Shown: piece after piece, positions 28,880-38,026 of the stretch
Numbering within the stretch: position 1 is the stretch's first letter
How the letters are laid out: each line of letters begins with the position of its first letter
DNA from: Alphaproteobacteria bacterium
Lineage (GTDB): Bacteria > Pseudomonadota > Alphaproteobacteria > Sphingomonadales > Emcibacteraceae
Direction: 5' to 3'
NCBI GenBank assembly: GCA_030428615.1
Contig: JAUIDN010000015.1
Location: 1 to 64,000, forward strand
DNA: 64,000 nt
Notes under the pieces: model-generated
What the model saw: the letters and a program-made list of their open reading frames with translations, nothing else
The model's database searches: none
Told to the model about the DNA's origin: nothing
Position numbers and translations under genes: made by a program

Positions 28880-29692
28880 CTATCGGAAGAGTGAGAGCAC
28901 TGTTCCAGGTGCCTGGTTCGCAATAGACAAGGCTTGCAAGCCGAGCTGCTGTTTCACCTGCAACGACTGTAAGTTCGCACTTTCACGAGCCAGATCGGCA
29001 TCCACAAGGTTACCAATACCAACTTCGATAGCGTCAGATAGCTTCTCAATGAATGATCCAACAATCTCAACACGTTTCGCACCAGCACCTAGTGCCGATA
29101 GTGAAGTATTAACTGTTGCAATCGCTGTATCAATAGCTGCTAGCTCAGATGAAGCACCAGCTGCTGACGTAATAGCGCCGGCGATTCCAAGTGAGCCCGC
29201 ACTCAAGCTTTGAGCAGCGATGGAAATATTACTTGAAGCATCAGAATTAACAATCGCAACAACATCATCTGTGCCGTTAAGCGAATTTCTACCGTTAAAT
29301 TCAGCGTTACTTACGATTGTATCAATCTGAGACACGAGCTGCTGATAATCGTTATCAAGCAATGCGCGTGAAGCAGTATCATTACCTGCATCTTTCGCTG
29401 CAACAGCTTTCTCTTTTAACTGGATCAGAAGGTCAGAAACAGCTTCTGCACCCGCAATCGCAACATCAAGAGCACCAGTCGCACGGTCGAGACTTGCTTT
29501 AACAGCACTTAGGCCACCAAGCTCTGCACGCTGCTTTTGCGCAATCGCAAAGATAGACGCGTCGTCCTTAGCACCGGACACTTTGAGACCAGTATTAATA
29601 CGACCTTGAACTACATTTAATGATGCATTTGTTTTATTCAGATTTTGCAGTGCAACGAGAGCACCAGCATTAGTATTTACGGAAAAACCCAT
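28880..29692 (-). CDS. Flagellin
   Basis: 'MGFSVNTNAGALVALQNLNKTNASLNVVQGRINTGLKVSGAKDDASIFAIAQ', C-terminal 'SIANQAPGTVLSLFR'. Confidence 0.95.
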   Translation of the reverse strand: MGFSVNTNAGALVALQNLNKTNASLNVVQGRINTGLKVSGAKDDASIFAIAQKQRAELGGLSAVKASLDRATGALDVAIAGAEAVSDLLIQLKEKAVAAKDAGNDTASRALLDNDYQQLVSQIDTIVSNAEFNGRNSLNGTDDVVAIVNSDASSNISIAAQSLSAGSLGIAGAITSAAGASSELAAIDTAIATVNTSLSALGAGAKRVEIVGSFIEKLSDAIEVGIGNLVDADLARESANLQSLQVKQQLGLQALSIANQAPGTVLSLFR

Positions 29693-29933
29693 AATATATT
29701 CTCCATTCTAGAGTATGTTACGGAGCATTTTGCTCCAAGTTAGAGCCGATTTATTCGGCCAGTTAATATGTTAACAAATATGTCTTTCTGACACTTACTA
29801 ACATCACAAATCTAGGTGATGCGTCTTAACAAAAAGTTAACAGGGTTAACCTTTCCATTAACAAACGTAATAAACCATATATTATAATAAGTTACAATGA
29901 AAAAAATAATATAGTTAACAAAAATTAATCATT

Positions 29934-30389
29934 TTATACTTTTATCGATGTGCTTGGTTTTGGCTGATTTGAAGAGAAATTCTGGCTATTCACTGCTTGA
30001 TTCTGGGGTGGATTCTGCGTAGCTGCTTGCGCAGCATTTCTTTCCTGCATCGCGAGCCCCTCCATAACACTTTTATTGACATCAATGAGCGCCTGAATAT
30101 CTTCATTCTCGCGAATTATTTTTGAGCTGTGTTTTCCGACCCATATTGAAAGTGAAATAATCTGCGCCCTGAGCATCTTGGGGAGCTTATTTCCCTCTAT
30201 TGCGCAATCTGTAGCAAATGTTGACCACATGCGTCGGTTCCAGTGAAGCGCATCGTGCAGCTTTGGATCTGTCTTAACACAATCCTTTGCATCCATAAGT
30301 GCTCTTGTCACGTCAACAAATAGCCGGTATTCGGTTTGCTGATGGCTTTCTGTGGTTTTTCTTGCATTTTCGTATGCATTAAGGGTCAT
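29934..30389 (-). CDS. flaF: Flagellar biosynthesis regulator FlaF
   Basis: 'YRLFVDVTRALMDA...LHWNRRMWSTFATDCAIEGNKLPKMLRAQIISLSIWVGKHS'; overlaps flbT. Confidence 0.9.
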   Translation of the reverse strand: MTLNAYENARKTTESHQQTEYRLFVDVTRALMDAKDCVKTDPKLHDALHWNRRMWSTFATDCAIEGNKLPKMLRAQIISLSIWVGKHSSKIIRENEDIQALIDVNKSVMEGLAMQERNAAQAATQNPPQNQAVNSQNFSSNQPKPSTSIKV

Positions 30390-30774
30390 ATGCTAATCTC
30401 GAATTTTCATAATCAAATAATTTTTTACATTTCATAAGCGCTTTATAAAATTCACCGTCCATTACGTCTTTGCTTATGGCAACGCAGAGCAATTTTGTTT
30501 CGGGGTCTTCAACCACCCCCATAAATTCTGTCATCCGGAGCACGAATTGTTCATGATATTTTTTAAAACCCGCAGGATCCATATACATAAGCATGATCGG
30601 AAAATAAACGTGTTTTACCGGCGTATCCACTTCTTCCGCCGGCAAAATATCCTTTTCCCGAAGTAAAGAAGCTTTATTCTGCAATACGAGAGTTGATCTT
30701 CGGTCACCATTTACAATGACAGCTCCATTAACAACAAACTTCTCCCCTGGCTTCAGCGATAATTTAAGCGCCAT
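30379..30774 (-). CDS. flbT: Flagellar biosynthesis repressor FlbT
   Basis: 'LKLSLKPGEKFVVNGAVIVNGDRRSTLVLQNKASLLREKDIL', 'FPIMLMYMD'. Confidence 0.93.
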   Translation of the reverse strand: MALKLSLKPGEKFVVNGAVIVNGDRRSTLVLQNKASLLREKDILPAEEVDTPVKHVYFPIMLMYMDPAGFKKYHEQFVLRMTEFMGVVEDPETKLLCVAISKDVMDGEFYKALMKCKKLFDYENSRLAYDP

Positions 30775-30939
30775 TATACTTTCTCTTTCCTAAATTTATT
30801 ATCTTTGGAAATGATAATAAACAGTGATTTACTATTTCACAATTAAATGGTTAATATAATCTAAAAAAAGGCAAATTATTTTATAATCAATTAATAATTA
30901 CAGTATTATAAATGGAACGCCCGTTTAATAGGTTAAAAA

Positions 30940-32610
30940 ATGACTGATCAAAATACAAACTTAATACCGCCACCAAAAAATAAAACCCAATTTGTAAAAC
31001 TGTTGAAAAAAGGACAATCATTATACAAAAACCAAGATTATACCGAAGCTCTAAGGTACCTTACCTCCGCATGGCAGTATGATGATTCAGATCACAATCT
31101 TCTAACCATAGTAGCAGACTGCCTATTTAAAAAAGGCAATCAGACCGCAGCCTTGAATTTGATGGCTCACGCTTTAAAAAGAAGCCCCAAAGATGCAAAT
31201 ATATGTTCAGTTCTTGGCAACGCAGCGCTAAAGATGGAATTTTTTGATTTAGCGGCCAAATTCCATCAAAAATACATCGAGCTTAGGCCAAATGAAGCCA
31301 TTGGTTACAGCAACTATGCGTCAGCATTACGCGAGGATGGTAAAATAGATGAAGCAATCGCTTATTTACAAGATATAATCCCAATTTTCCCGGACAACGA
31401 TCTTTTATGGAACACACTTGCCTCAACAGTGGCATTTCGGGACGGTCCCGGCGAAGCAATCGTATTTTATGAACAATGCCTGCAACTCAATCCTCAGAAC
31501 GTACAAGCACTGAACAACATAGCACCCGCTTATGTCTCAGTGGGACGGATAGAAGATGCTGAAAATGCAGCTAACGAGGCTATACGATTAAGCCCAAATC
31601 TGAAAGATCCAAAATTATTTTTATCTGGCTTAAAGTTGAAAGCAAAAAAACTAAAAGAAGGCTGGGAATATTATCAATTACGTCCTGGGCCAAAGGAGAT
31701 CAAAGCCACCTTGCAACACAACAAAGTGCCATATTGGCATGGCGAAGATTTGACCGGCAAAAAAATCCTTGTATACGGTGAGCAGGGAATTGGTGACGAA
31801 ATATTATTTACTTGGCTTTACGATGAACTCGCAAATGTCGCAGAGGAAGTTGCTTTTTCGTGCGAAGAACGCTTGGTTGACCTCTTTCAATCAAGTTTTC
31901 CATATGCAAAAGTTGGGGCTACATACTACGTCGTAAATACGGAACTCGATTACAGAATATTCATGACGCATGGCCTCAATATCAGTGATTATGATTATCA
32001 ATGTCTAGCCGGGGACCTCCCGCTGCATTTTTGGGATGATTACGATAAAATCCAACCGAACTCAGAGCCTATTCTCAAACCAAACAAACAAGAAATTAAG
32101 AAATGGAAAAAAAGACTGGAAACATTGCCCCAAAAAATTTCCGTAGGCATATCATGGCGAAGTGGTAACAGGAAAGCAAAACGCTCCCGCAACTATGCCG
32201 GATTGCAAGAATGGGAACCAATAATGAGAGATAAAAAAATTAATTTTATCAATATCCAGTATGGTGATTGTGCTGAAGAACTAGCTGAATTCAAGGCAAA
32301 AACCGGTATTACAATCCATAACTTTAAAGATTTAGATCTTAAGGATGATTTTGCTGGAACCACCGCGATGATGAAATCGTTAGATTTAGTAATTGGTCCT
32401 TCGTCTTCACCAATTCATCAAGCCGCCTTCGCTGGAACAAAGTCCTGGTTTTTTTCTAATGGTCACGCATGGTGGTCTTTTGGAGAAGAAATTCCTATTT
32501 GGCGTCAGAACGCAAGAATTTTTGCAAAAAATGAAAATGAAAATTGGTCTGATTTCATGATAGAAAAAGCACCGGAATTTGAGAAATGGTATCAAAAAAA
32601 GCTCAAATAG
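30940..32610 (+). CDS. TPR-domain glycosyltransferase-like protein (FlmG-like flagellin glycosyltransferase candidate)
   Basis: N-terminal TPRs ('GQSLYKNQDYTEALRYL', 'NYASALREDGKIDEAI') plus C-terminal GT-B-like domain ('ILVYGEQGIGDEILFTWLYDELA', 'VGISWRSGNRKAKRSRNY', 'DLVIGPSSSPIHQAAFAGTKSWFF'). Confidence 0.8.
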   Translation: MTDQNTNLIPPPKNKTQFVKLLKKGQSLYKNQDYTEALRYLTSAWQYDDSDHNLLTIVADCLFKKGNQTAALNLMAHALKRSPKDANICSVLGNAALKMEFFDLAAKFHQKYIELRPNEAIGYSNYASALREDGKIDEAIAYLQDIIPIFPDNDLLWNTLASTVAFRDGPGEAIVFYEQCLQLNPQNVQALNNIAPAYVSVGRIEDAENAANEAIRLSPNLKDPKLFLSGLKLKAKKLKEGWEYYQLRPGPKEIKATLQHNKVPYWHGEDLTGKKILVYGEQGIGDEILFTWLYDELANVAEEVAFSCEERLVDLFQSSFPYAKVGATYYVVNTELDYRIFMTHGLNISDYDYQCLAGDLPLHFWDDYDKIQPNSEPILKPNKQEIKKWKKRLETLPQKISVGISWRSGNRKAKRSRNYAGLQEWEPIMRDKKINFINIQYGDCAEELAEFKAKTGITIHNFKDLDLKDDFAGTTAMMKSLDLVIGPSSSPIHQAAFAGTKSWFFSNGHAWWSFGEEIPIWRQNARIFAKNENENWSDFMIEKAPEFEKWYQKKLK

Positions 32611-32611
32611 G

Positions 32612-33124
32612 TCACTTTTTAGCGCTGTATTTCTGCACCGAAAGCTCAAGACCTTTTTTAAGTTCTTTACCGATTTCACCACCATCACCTTCAATTCGGT
32701 CACGAATTACAACACGCATGGCGTCGATATGAGCTTTAATAATTTCCACATGGCTATCTGAAACGCCGGACCCCTTCGCCGTAAAATTATAAAGCCCCTC
32801 CGCAAAGTCGGTGATTAGCTGGTAACCAAAGGTACCGCCCTGCCCCTTCATATCGTGCGCTATTGAATTGATGCGCTCAAAATAACTTTTTCTGTTAACT
32901 TCATCATCAACACAGCGGCGATGTACTTCAAAAAGTTCGTCAATGATCGACATCACCCAGTCAGGATATTCTTCCGCCATCTCATTTAGTGCTTCTTCCG
33001 CTTCCGATAATAAATCTTCGTCAAAATCGATTTCCAAACCTGCCGTTGATCCAAGACCCGCTGTTTTTTCCTTCAATCGATTTTTAATCCTGTAAAAACG
33101 AACTTTCACACCTTGCTTAGACAT
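32612..33124 (-). CDS. Hpt-like phosphotransfer domain protein
   Basis: 'INSIAHDMKGQGGTFGYQLITDFAEGLYNF' matches the Hpt His motif; partner response regulator directly upstream. Start at M10 of the track ORF preferred. Confidence 0.65.
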   Translation of the reverse strand: MSKQGVKVRFYRIKNRLKEKTAGLGSTAGLEIDFDEDLLSEAEEALNEMAEEYPDWVMSIIDELFEVHRRCVDDEVNRKSYFERINSIAHDMKGQGGTFGYQLITDFAEGLYNFTAKGSGVSDSHVEIIKAHIDAMRVVIRDRIEGDGGEIGKELKKGLELSVQKYSAKK

Positions 33125-33668
33125 TGACGATCTCCACTTCCGGACTGTCATAGGTTAATTTTCGCCGATCTTCACCATTAAATGGTATTTCCTGCCGACG
33201 TCGGTCCGGTCCAAAATAAGAGTTCGTATGAACGAATTGCCGAGGCTTAAATATTACCGATTTTAATTTATCCGCAAGAGCGTTAACAGAGAACGGTTTT
33301 GACATAAATTCAGTGACGCCCATTTCGCGGGCTTCCTGAACCCGTTTTGGTTCCGAATATCCGGTAATCATTACGAACGGCTTAAATCTGTCTTTTGAAT
33401 CCTTGTGCCTTCTGATCCAACGAAGCAACATAAGCCCGTTAACCGGGCTCATTTCCCAATCGCAAATAATAATATCGACGGACATCATTCCGGCTTTCAT
33501 AGGACTTTGATCCACAAGTTTCAAAAATTCTATCGCTTCCGCGCCGTCATCTACGGACTTAACCGATTGCACGCCCAGTATTCTGATGCTGTTTACGATC
33601 AGTGATCGAATGAAAGGACTGTCTTCAACAACCAATACACTAATACGACTTAAATCTATGCCGCTCAT
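33117..33668 (-). CDS. CheY-like response regulator receiver protein
   Basis: 'ISVLVVEDSPFIRSLIVNSIRILG', 'DIIICDWEMSPVNGLMLLRWIR', 'KPFSVNALADKL'. Confidence 0.88.
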   Translation of the reverse strand: MSGIDLSRISVLVVEDSPFIRSLIVNSIRILGVQSVKSVDDGAEAIEFLKLVDQSPMKAGMMSVDIIICDWEMSPVNGLMLLRWIRRHKDSKDRFKPFVMITGYSEPKRVQEAREMGVTEFMSKPFSVNALADKLKSVIFKPRQFVHTNSYFGPDRRRQEIPFNGEDRRKLTYDSPEVEIVNV

Positions 33669-33901
33669 AAAAATCCCCGTCCTGATTTATCCCAAGGTTT
33701 CAATTAATTATCATTTATTAGGCCTATAAAAACCTATTATGGTAAATAAAATATGAATAATGTTTAAAAAATATTTTTCGTTACTTTTTAATCATATAAT
33801 AAACATTTGAACGTTATAAGTCGGGAGCTGCTAACACATCGCACCCTTGCGATACACCTATAGCCCTGATACAATGAAACAAGTTAAGTATTAAATGATG
33901 G

Positions 33902-36484
33902 ATGAGTGAAATGAGTGACAAGAAAAACGCTAAAACCAGACAGGTGGTTACCGCGCACCCTTCATCGTTAAAACATTCCAATACAAATACCGAGAAGAGT
34001 AAAACCTTGTTGTCGAAGTTAAAAAGCAACTGGCCCATTGCGGTAGCATCTGTATTGAGCATTACATGGATATCTTTCCTCGCTTATATAGCAGTTAATG
34101 CCGGGTTTGGAATGTCAAATATTTCACTTGTTGAAATATCCACCATTGTATCTGTTGCTATTTTACCGCTTATTTTGCTTTGGGTTCTTTGTCTCGTCCT
34201 GATCCGTATGAACCCTATTGAAGAAAACTATCGCTCTCTGGAAAACGGTCTGGAACAGTTGCTAAATCCTGTTGAAATAACTCAGGAAAGAATTGTCAAG
34301 GTAATTGAAAACCTTAAAAGCGAAATCAAAAAAATTGATGATGCGGGAGATGTCGCCGCTAAACGTTTTAAAAGTCTTGAAGAAGGTTTTAAAGAACAAA
34401 TTGACCAACTTTTCAAGGCAACTATCGATGCCGATGAAAAATCCGCTATTATAAAAAATAATCTCTCTAACGAACGTGATGCAATAAAATCACTTGCAAC
34501 GGACATTGAAAAGCACAGTGAAAATATAACCCGGCAACTTAAACAATATCGTGACGAGACGTTAAGCACTAATGAGGCTACAAAAAAGCATTCCGAGTTT
34601 TTGAATAACGAAATTATTTTCCAGAATAAAACCCTTGATAACCGCGCGAAACAGATTGAGGATCATTTGGGAACGCTTGGTGAACGTCTGTCAAAAATAT
34701 CGGACGATATTACGGACCAGTCAAATCACTCCTATCATCATTTAAGCGAAATTATCGACGGCTTCGACGAAAGAAGAGCTGTGCTCAACAACTTTATGAC
34801 ATCAATGATGGATGAAGTAAGTTCAATTTGTGAAAAACTTGAAAAACAGGCAAAGACAGTTGGTGATTTAAGCAACCAATCCTCAAAAACCAGCGAAAAA
34901 ATTACTGTAACTATTAAGAAGCAATCTGAAGAATTATCGAAAATAGCAGAAAAATCTGTGATTGATATCACCGCAAGCGGACAGGCCATTGAGGATCAAA
35001 CCCGACTGATGGAGCGGTCCATTGACGAAGCAACACAGAGAGGAAAAATAAACATAGCGGAAGCGAGTGAATTTTTTGTTGAAAAAGCGAATGACATGCA
35101 CCGCATTTCAAATGATCTTGAAAGCAATATTAAACATAATCTGGATGAGGTAACAGATGCGCTCTCCGAAAAAGCTTCTTCGCTTGGCGAAAACATTTCA
35201 ATTCACCTCCAGGCAATCGAAGAAGATATCGACCGCAGGAATTCAAGTATTGAGGGGTTAATTGATGAAAACCTGACAAGGGTGAGCGAATTAATCCACA
35301 AAAACAGGATTGAAACAGAAAACATGCTCGACGAGGTTATTTCATCCGTTGACAACCAATCAGGCCATATTGAAAAATCACTTGCCGATACGCGCATTAA
35401 TATGATTGACCGCACGACCCTCATTCAGGAAGAATACCAGTCGCTCGAAAGTTATGCCGAAAGCTTCCAGAACAAAATGATTGAAACTGAAAATGAGCTT
35501 AAGAAACAGCACCACAATATGCTCTCATGCATTTCTGTCATTGAAGATGGCATGACGATTGCGATTGACAAGATTAAGAAAAACTCCACAAACCTTGGTG
35601 CGCACGGCCAAAAGGTCATCGAAAGTGTAATTTCTCAAACTTCAGAACTAACGAACCAGATTGCTGAAGTTCAAAATCGAAGCAAAAACAGTATTCTGGA
35701 AATACAAAATGCCAGCAGACAAGCCAATGATAATATTCTAAACCGGGAAAAAGAAACGACCGAAATCATTCAAGAATGGCTCGCCACAGCGAATAATGTC
35801 GGACTTGAGCATGTCGAAGCCATGAAAAAAATCGAGACTTTGATAGCTGACCTCTCAAACCTGGAAAAAACAACAGAAAAAACGCTGACAGCGTCCGAAG
35901 AAAACATCAGACGAATTTCGAGCGAACTATTACGCAGCACCGATAGCATTCAAATTGCTTCTACCAGTGCCGTTGAGGCCGTTGAAGAAACAAACCAGGC
36001 GTTGGACAAAAATGCCGAAAAATATCAGCAAATGATAAATGCAATCCAGCTTTCCAGTCAGAGTCTAGCCATTAATGCAAACGCTATCGAAAATCGTTTG
36101 AAACAAATTAATTCTGACAAATTTTCAAAAATATCCGCGCAAATAATGCAAAAACTGCAGACAGAGGCCATAGATATCAGCGGCTATCTAGAAGGAGAGA
36201 TTCCAAAAGATATCTGGAATAAATATCTTGAAGGCGATAAGAACCTTTTTATTCGCAAAATAAAGAAACATATTGGGAAAAATACGATTGCTGAAATCAA
36301 GGACCAATACACAAGCAACAGTGATTTCAGAAAAAACGTCGACAGTTTCATCAATATATTCGAAGAATTGCTTGCAACATTTTCCGAATCCACGGAAAAT
36401 GTTTACCGCGAAACTCTACTGACATCAGATATTGGTAAAGTGTATTTTGCACTTGCAGAGGCAACCGGACAACTCAGGTCATAA
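33902..36484 (+). CDS. Large protein with two N-terminal TM helices and a long predicted coiled coil
   Basis: TM segments 'WPIAVASVLSITWISFLAYIAVNAGF' and 'ISTIVSVAILPLILLWVLCLVLI', then about 700 residues rich in E/K/Q/S without globular motifs. Confidence 0.85.
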   Translation: MSEMSDKKNAKTRQVVTAHPSSLKHSNTNTEKSKTLLSKLKSNWPIAVASVLSITWISFLAYIAVNAGFGMSNISLVEISTIVSVAILPLILLWVLCLVLIRMNPIEENYRSLENGLEQLLNPVEITQERIVKVIENLKSEIKKIDDAGDVAAKRFKSLEEGFKEQIDQLFKATIDADEKSAIIKNNLSNERDAIKSLATDIEKHSENITRQLKQYRDETLSTNEATKKHSEFLNNEIIFQNKTLDNRAKQIEDHLGTLGERLSKISDDITDQSNHSYHHLSEIIDGFDERRAVLNNFMTSMMDEVSSICEKLEKQAKTVGDLSNQSSKTSEKITVTIKKQSEELSKIAEKSVIDITASGQAIEDQTRLMERSIDEATQRGKINIAEASEFFVEKANDMHRISNDLESNIKHNLDEVTDALSEKASSLGENISIHLQAIEEDIDRRNSSIEGLIDENLTRVSELIHKNRIETENMLDEVISSVDNQSGHIEKSLADTRINMIDRTTLIQEEYQSLESYAESFQNKMIETENELKKQHHNMLSCISVIEDGMTIAIDKIKKNSTNLGAHGQKVIESVISQTSELTNQIAEVQNRSKNSILEIQNASRQANDNILNREKETTEIIQEWLATANNVGLEHVEAMKKIETLIADLSNLEKTTEKTLTASEENIRRISSELLRSTDSIQIASTSAVEAVEETNQALDKNAEKYQQMINAIQLSSQSLAINANAIENRLKQINSDKFSKISAQIMQKLQTEAIDISGYLEGEIPKDIWNKYLEGDKNLFIRKIKKHIGKNTIAEIKDQYTSNSDFRKNVDSFINIFEELLATFSESTENVYRETLLTSDIGKVYFALAEATGQLRS

Positions 36485-37563
36485 TGATCAATAGAATAAA
36501 AGAAATAATATGCTGCGCAATGATCCTTGTCATCGCAGCATGCGGAAGCAATATTGACCAGACGGAAAATAACACTGATCCAAATAAGCCTGTGAACCTT
36601 AAACTTGCAAGCACCTACCCAAGCTCACTTATTATATTGGGTAGCATGGCAAAAAGATTTGAGGAACAAATTGATATTATTTCCGGTGGAAATATTAAAT
36701 TCAAATTTTTTGAACCCGGCGCTCTTGTCCCCCCTTTGGAGACTTTTGACGCCGTATCCTACGGGGCTCTTGATAGTGCTTGGTCTTCCCCTGGCTTTTG
36801 GAGCGGAAAAGTCCCCGCGCTGCAAACATTTGCCGCTATTCCCTTCGGACCAGACAGCGCTGAATATATGGCCTGGTATTATAATGGCGGCGGGCAGGAA
36901 ATATATGAAGATATTTATCACAGGCATAATATCCATAGTATCATTTGCGGCATCAGCCCGCCCGAAGCATCAGGATGGTTTAAGCACGAAATTAAGTCAC
37001 TTGAAGATTTAAAGGGGTTACGAATGCGTTTCTTCGGTTTAGGTGCGCGTGTAATGAGCAAACTGGGCGTATCAACACAACTTCTTGCCACCGGGGATAT
37101 ATTCACGGCACTTGAGCTTGGCGCAATTGACGCGACGGAATTTTCAGTACCTGCGGTCGATCAACGGTTGGGGTTTGATAAATTAGCCACGCATTATTAT
37201 TTTCCGGGATGGCATCAGCAGTCGACCTTTTTTGAGCTTATGATCAATCTTGACAAATGGAACGACCTTTCTAACCTGCAAAAAGCGCAAATTAATGTAA
37301 CCTGTGGTGACAATATGCGCTTCGGCATCGCCGAAGGGGAAGCGCTTCAGGCTGAAGCCATTAATAAGCTTAAAGAGGGTGGAACCATATTCCACAAATG
37401 GCCAGATGAAATGTTAGATGCATTTGAGGCTGCATGGATTGAGGTAGCCAGGGATGAAGCCGCCAAAGACCCCGATTTCAAACGGGCATGGCAATCACTC
37501 GAGAATTTCAGGCAATCCTATAAAACATGGAAAGAACTAGGTTATATTAAAGCGGATCGTTGA
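36484..37563 (+). CDS. TRAP transporter substrate-binding lipoprotein (DctP family)
   Basis: Lipobox 'LVIAACGS'; 'SGGNIKFKFFEPGALVPPLETFDAVSYGALDSAW', 'SLEDLKGLRMRF', 'FTALELGAIDATE'. Confidence 0.9.
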   Translation: MINRIKEIICCAMILVIAACGSNIDQTENNTDPNKPVNLKLASTYPSSLIILGSMAKRFEEQIDIISGGNIKFKFFEPGALVPPLETFDAVSYGALDSAWSSPGFWSGKVPALQTFAAIPFGPDSAEYMAWYYNGGGQEIYEDIYHRHNIHSIICGISPPEASGWFKHEIKSLEDLKGLRMRFFGLGARVMSKLGVSTQLLATGDIFTALELGAIDATEFSVPAVDQRLGFDKLATHYYFPGWHQQSTFFELMINLDKWNDLSNLQKAQINVTCGDNMRFGIAEGEALQAEAINKLKEGGTIFHKWPDEMLDAFEAAWIEVARDEAAKDPDFKRAWQSLENFRQSYKTWKELGYIKADR

Positions 37564-37606
37564 TACCCTGTTAAAGGGGACATCTTATCTAGGGCGGTTT
37601 TTTCTT

Positions 37607-38026
37607 TTGGCCCTGATGATGACTATCTTATTTGATGTCATTGGCAGACGATTTATGAATATGAACTCAGTTACTCTGCAAGAGCTTGAATGGCATTTTC
37701 ACGGTGCTTTATTTCTTCTATGTCTTGGTTTTACCTATATGGAAGATGCTCATGTTCGGGTTGATTTATTTAGAGAGCGGTTCTCAGAAAAAACAAATAG
37801 GCTTATTGAAGTCTGCGGCTGTGTATTTTTTCTGGTCCCATATTGCGCCGTTGTAATTTATTTTGGCATTGATTTCACTGCTAAAGCCTATGTTGCCAAC
37901 GAGATGTCAGCTACGGCAGATGGGCTTCATTTTCGTTGGATCATAAAATCTGCGTTACCAATTGGTTTTTTGTTGTTAGGACTTTCAGCGTTCTCGGTTC
38001 TTCTTCACCATAAGGAAAACGAATGA
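37607..38026 (+). CDS. TRAP transporter small permease (DctQ family)
   Basis: 'TILFDVIGRRFMNMNSVTLQELEWHFHGALFLLCLGFTYMEDAHVRVDLFRERFSEKTNRLIEVCG'; lies between DctP and DctM. Start uncertain (TTG at 37607 truncates TM1; frame is open back to 37541). Confidence 0.85.
   Translation: MALMMTILFDVIGRRFMNMNSVTLQELEWHFHGALFLLCLGFTYMEDAHVRVDLFRERFSEKTNRLIEVCGCVFFLVPYCAVVIYFGIDFTAKAYVANEMSATADGLHFRWIIKSALPIGFLLLGLSAFSVLLHHKENE

Noticed and set aside
27756-29213. Long plus-strand ORFs (164 aa and 127 aa) over the flagellin genes
   Set aside because: Mirror frames of conserved flagellin coding sequence; no independent support.
15185-29692. Flagellin gene repeats as phase-variation or recombination repeats
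   Set aside because: The three flagellins are similar as expected of paralogues; I saw no invertible-element recombinase or flanking inverted repeats.
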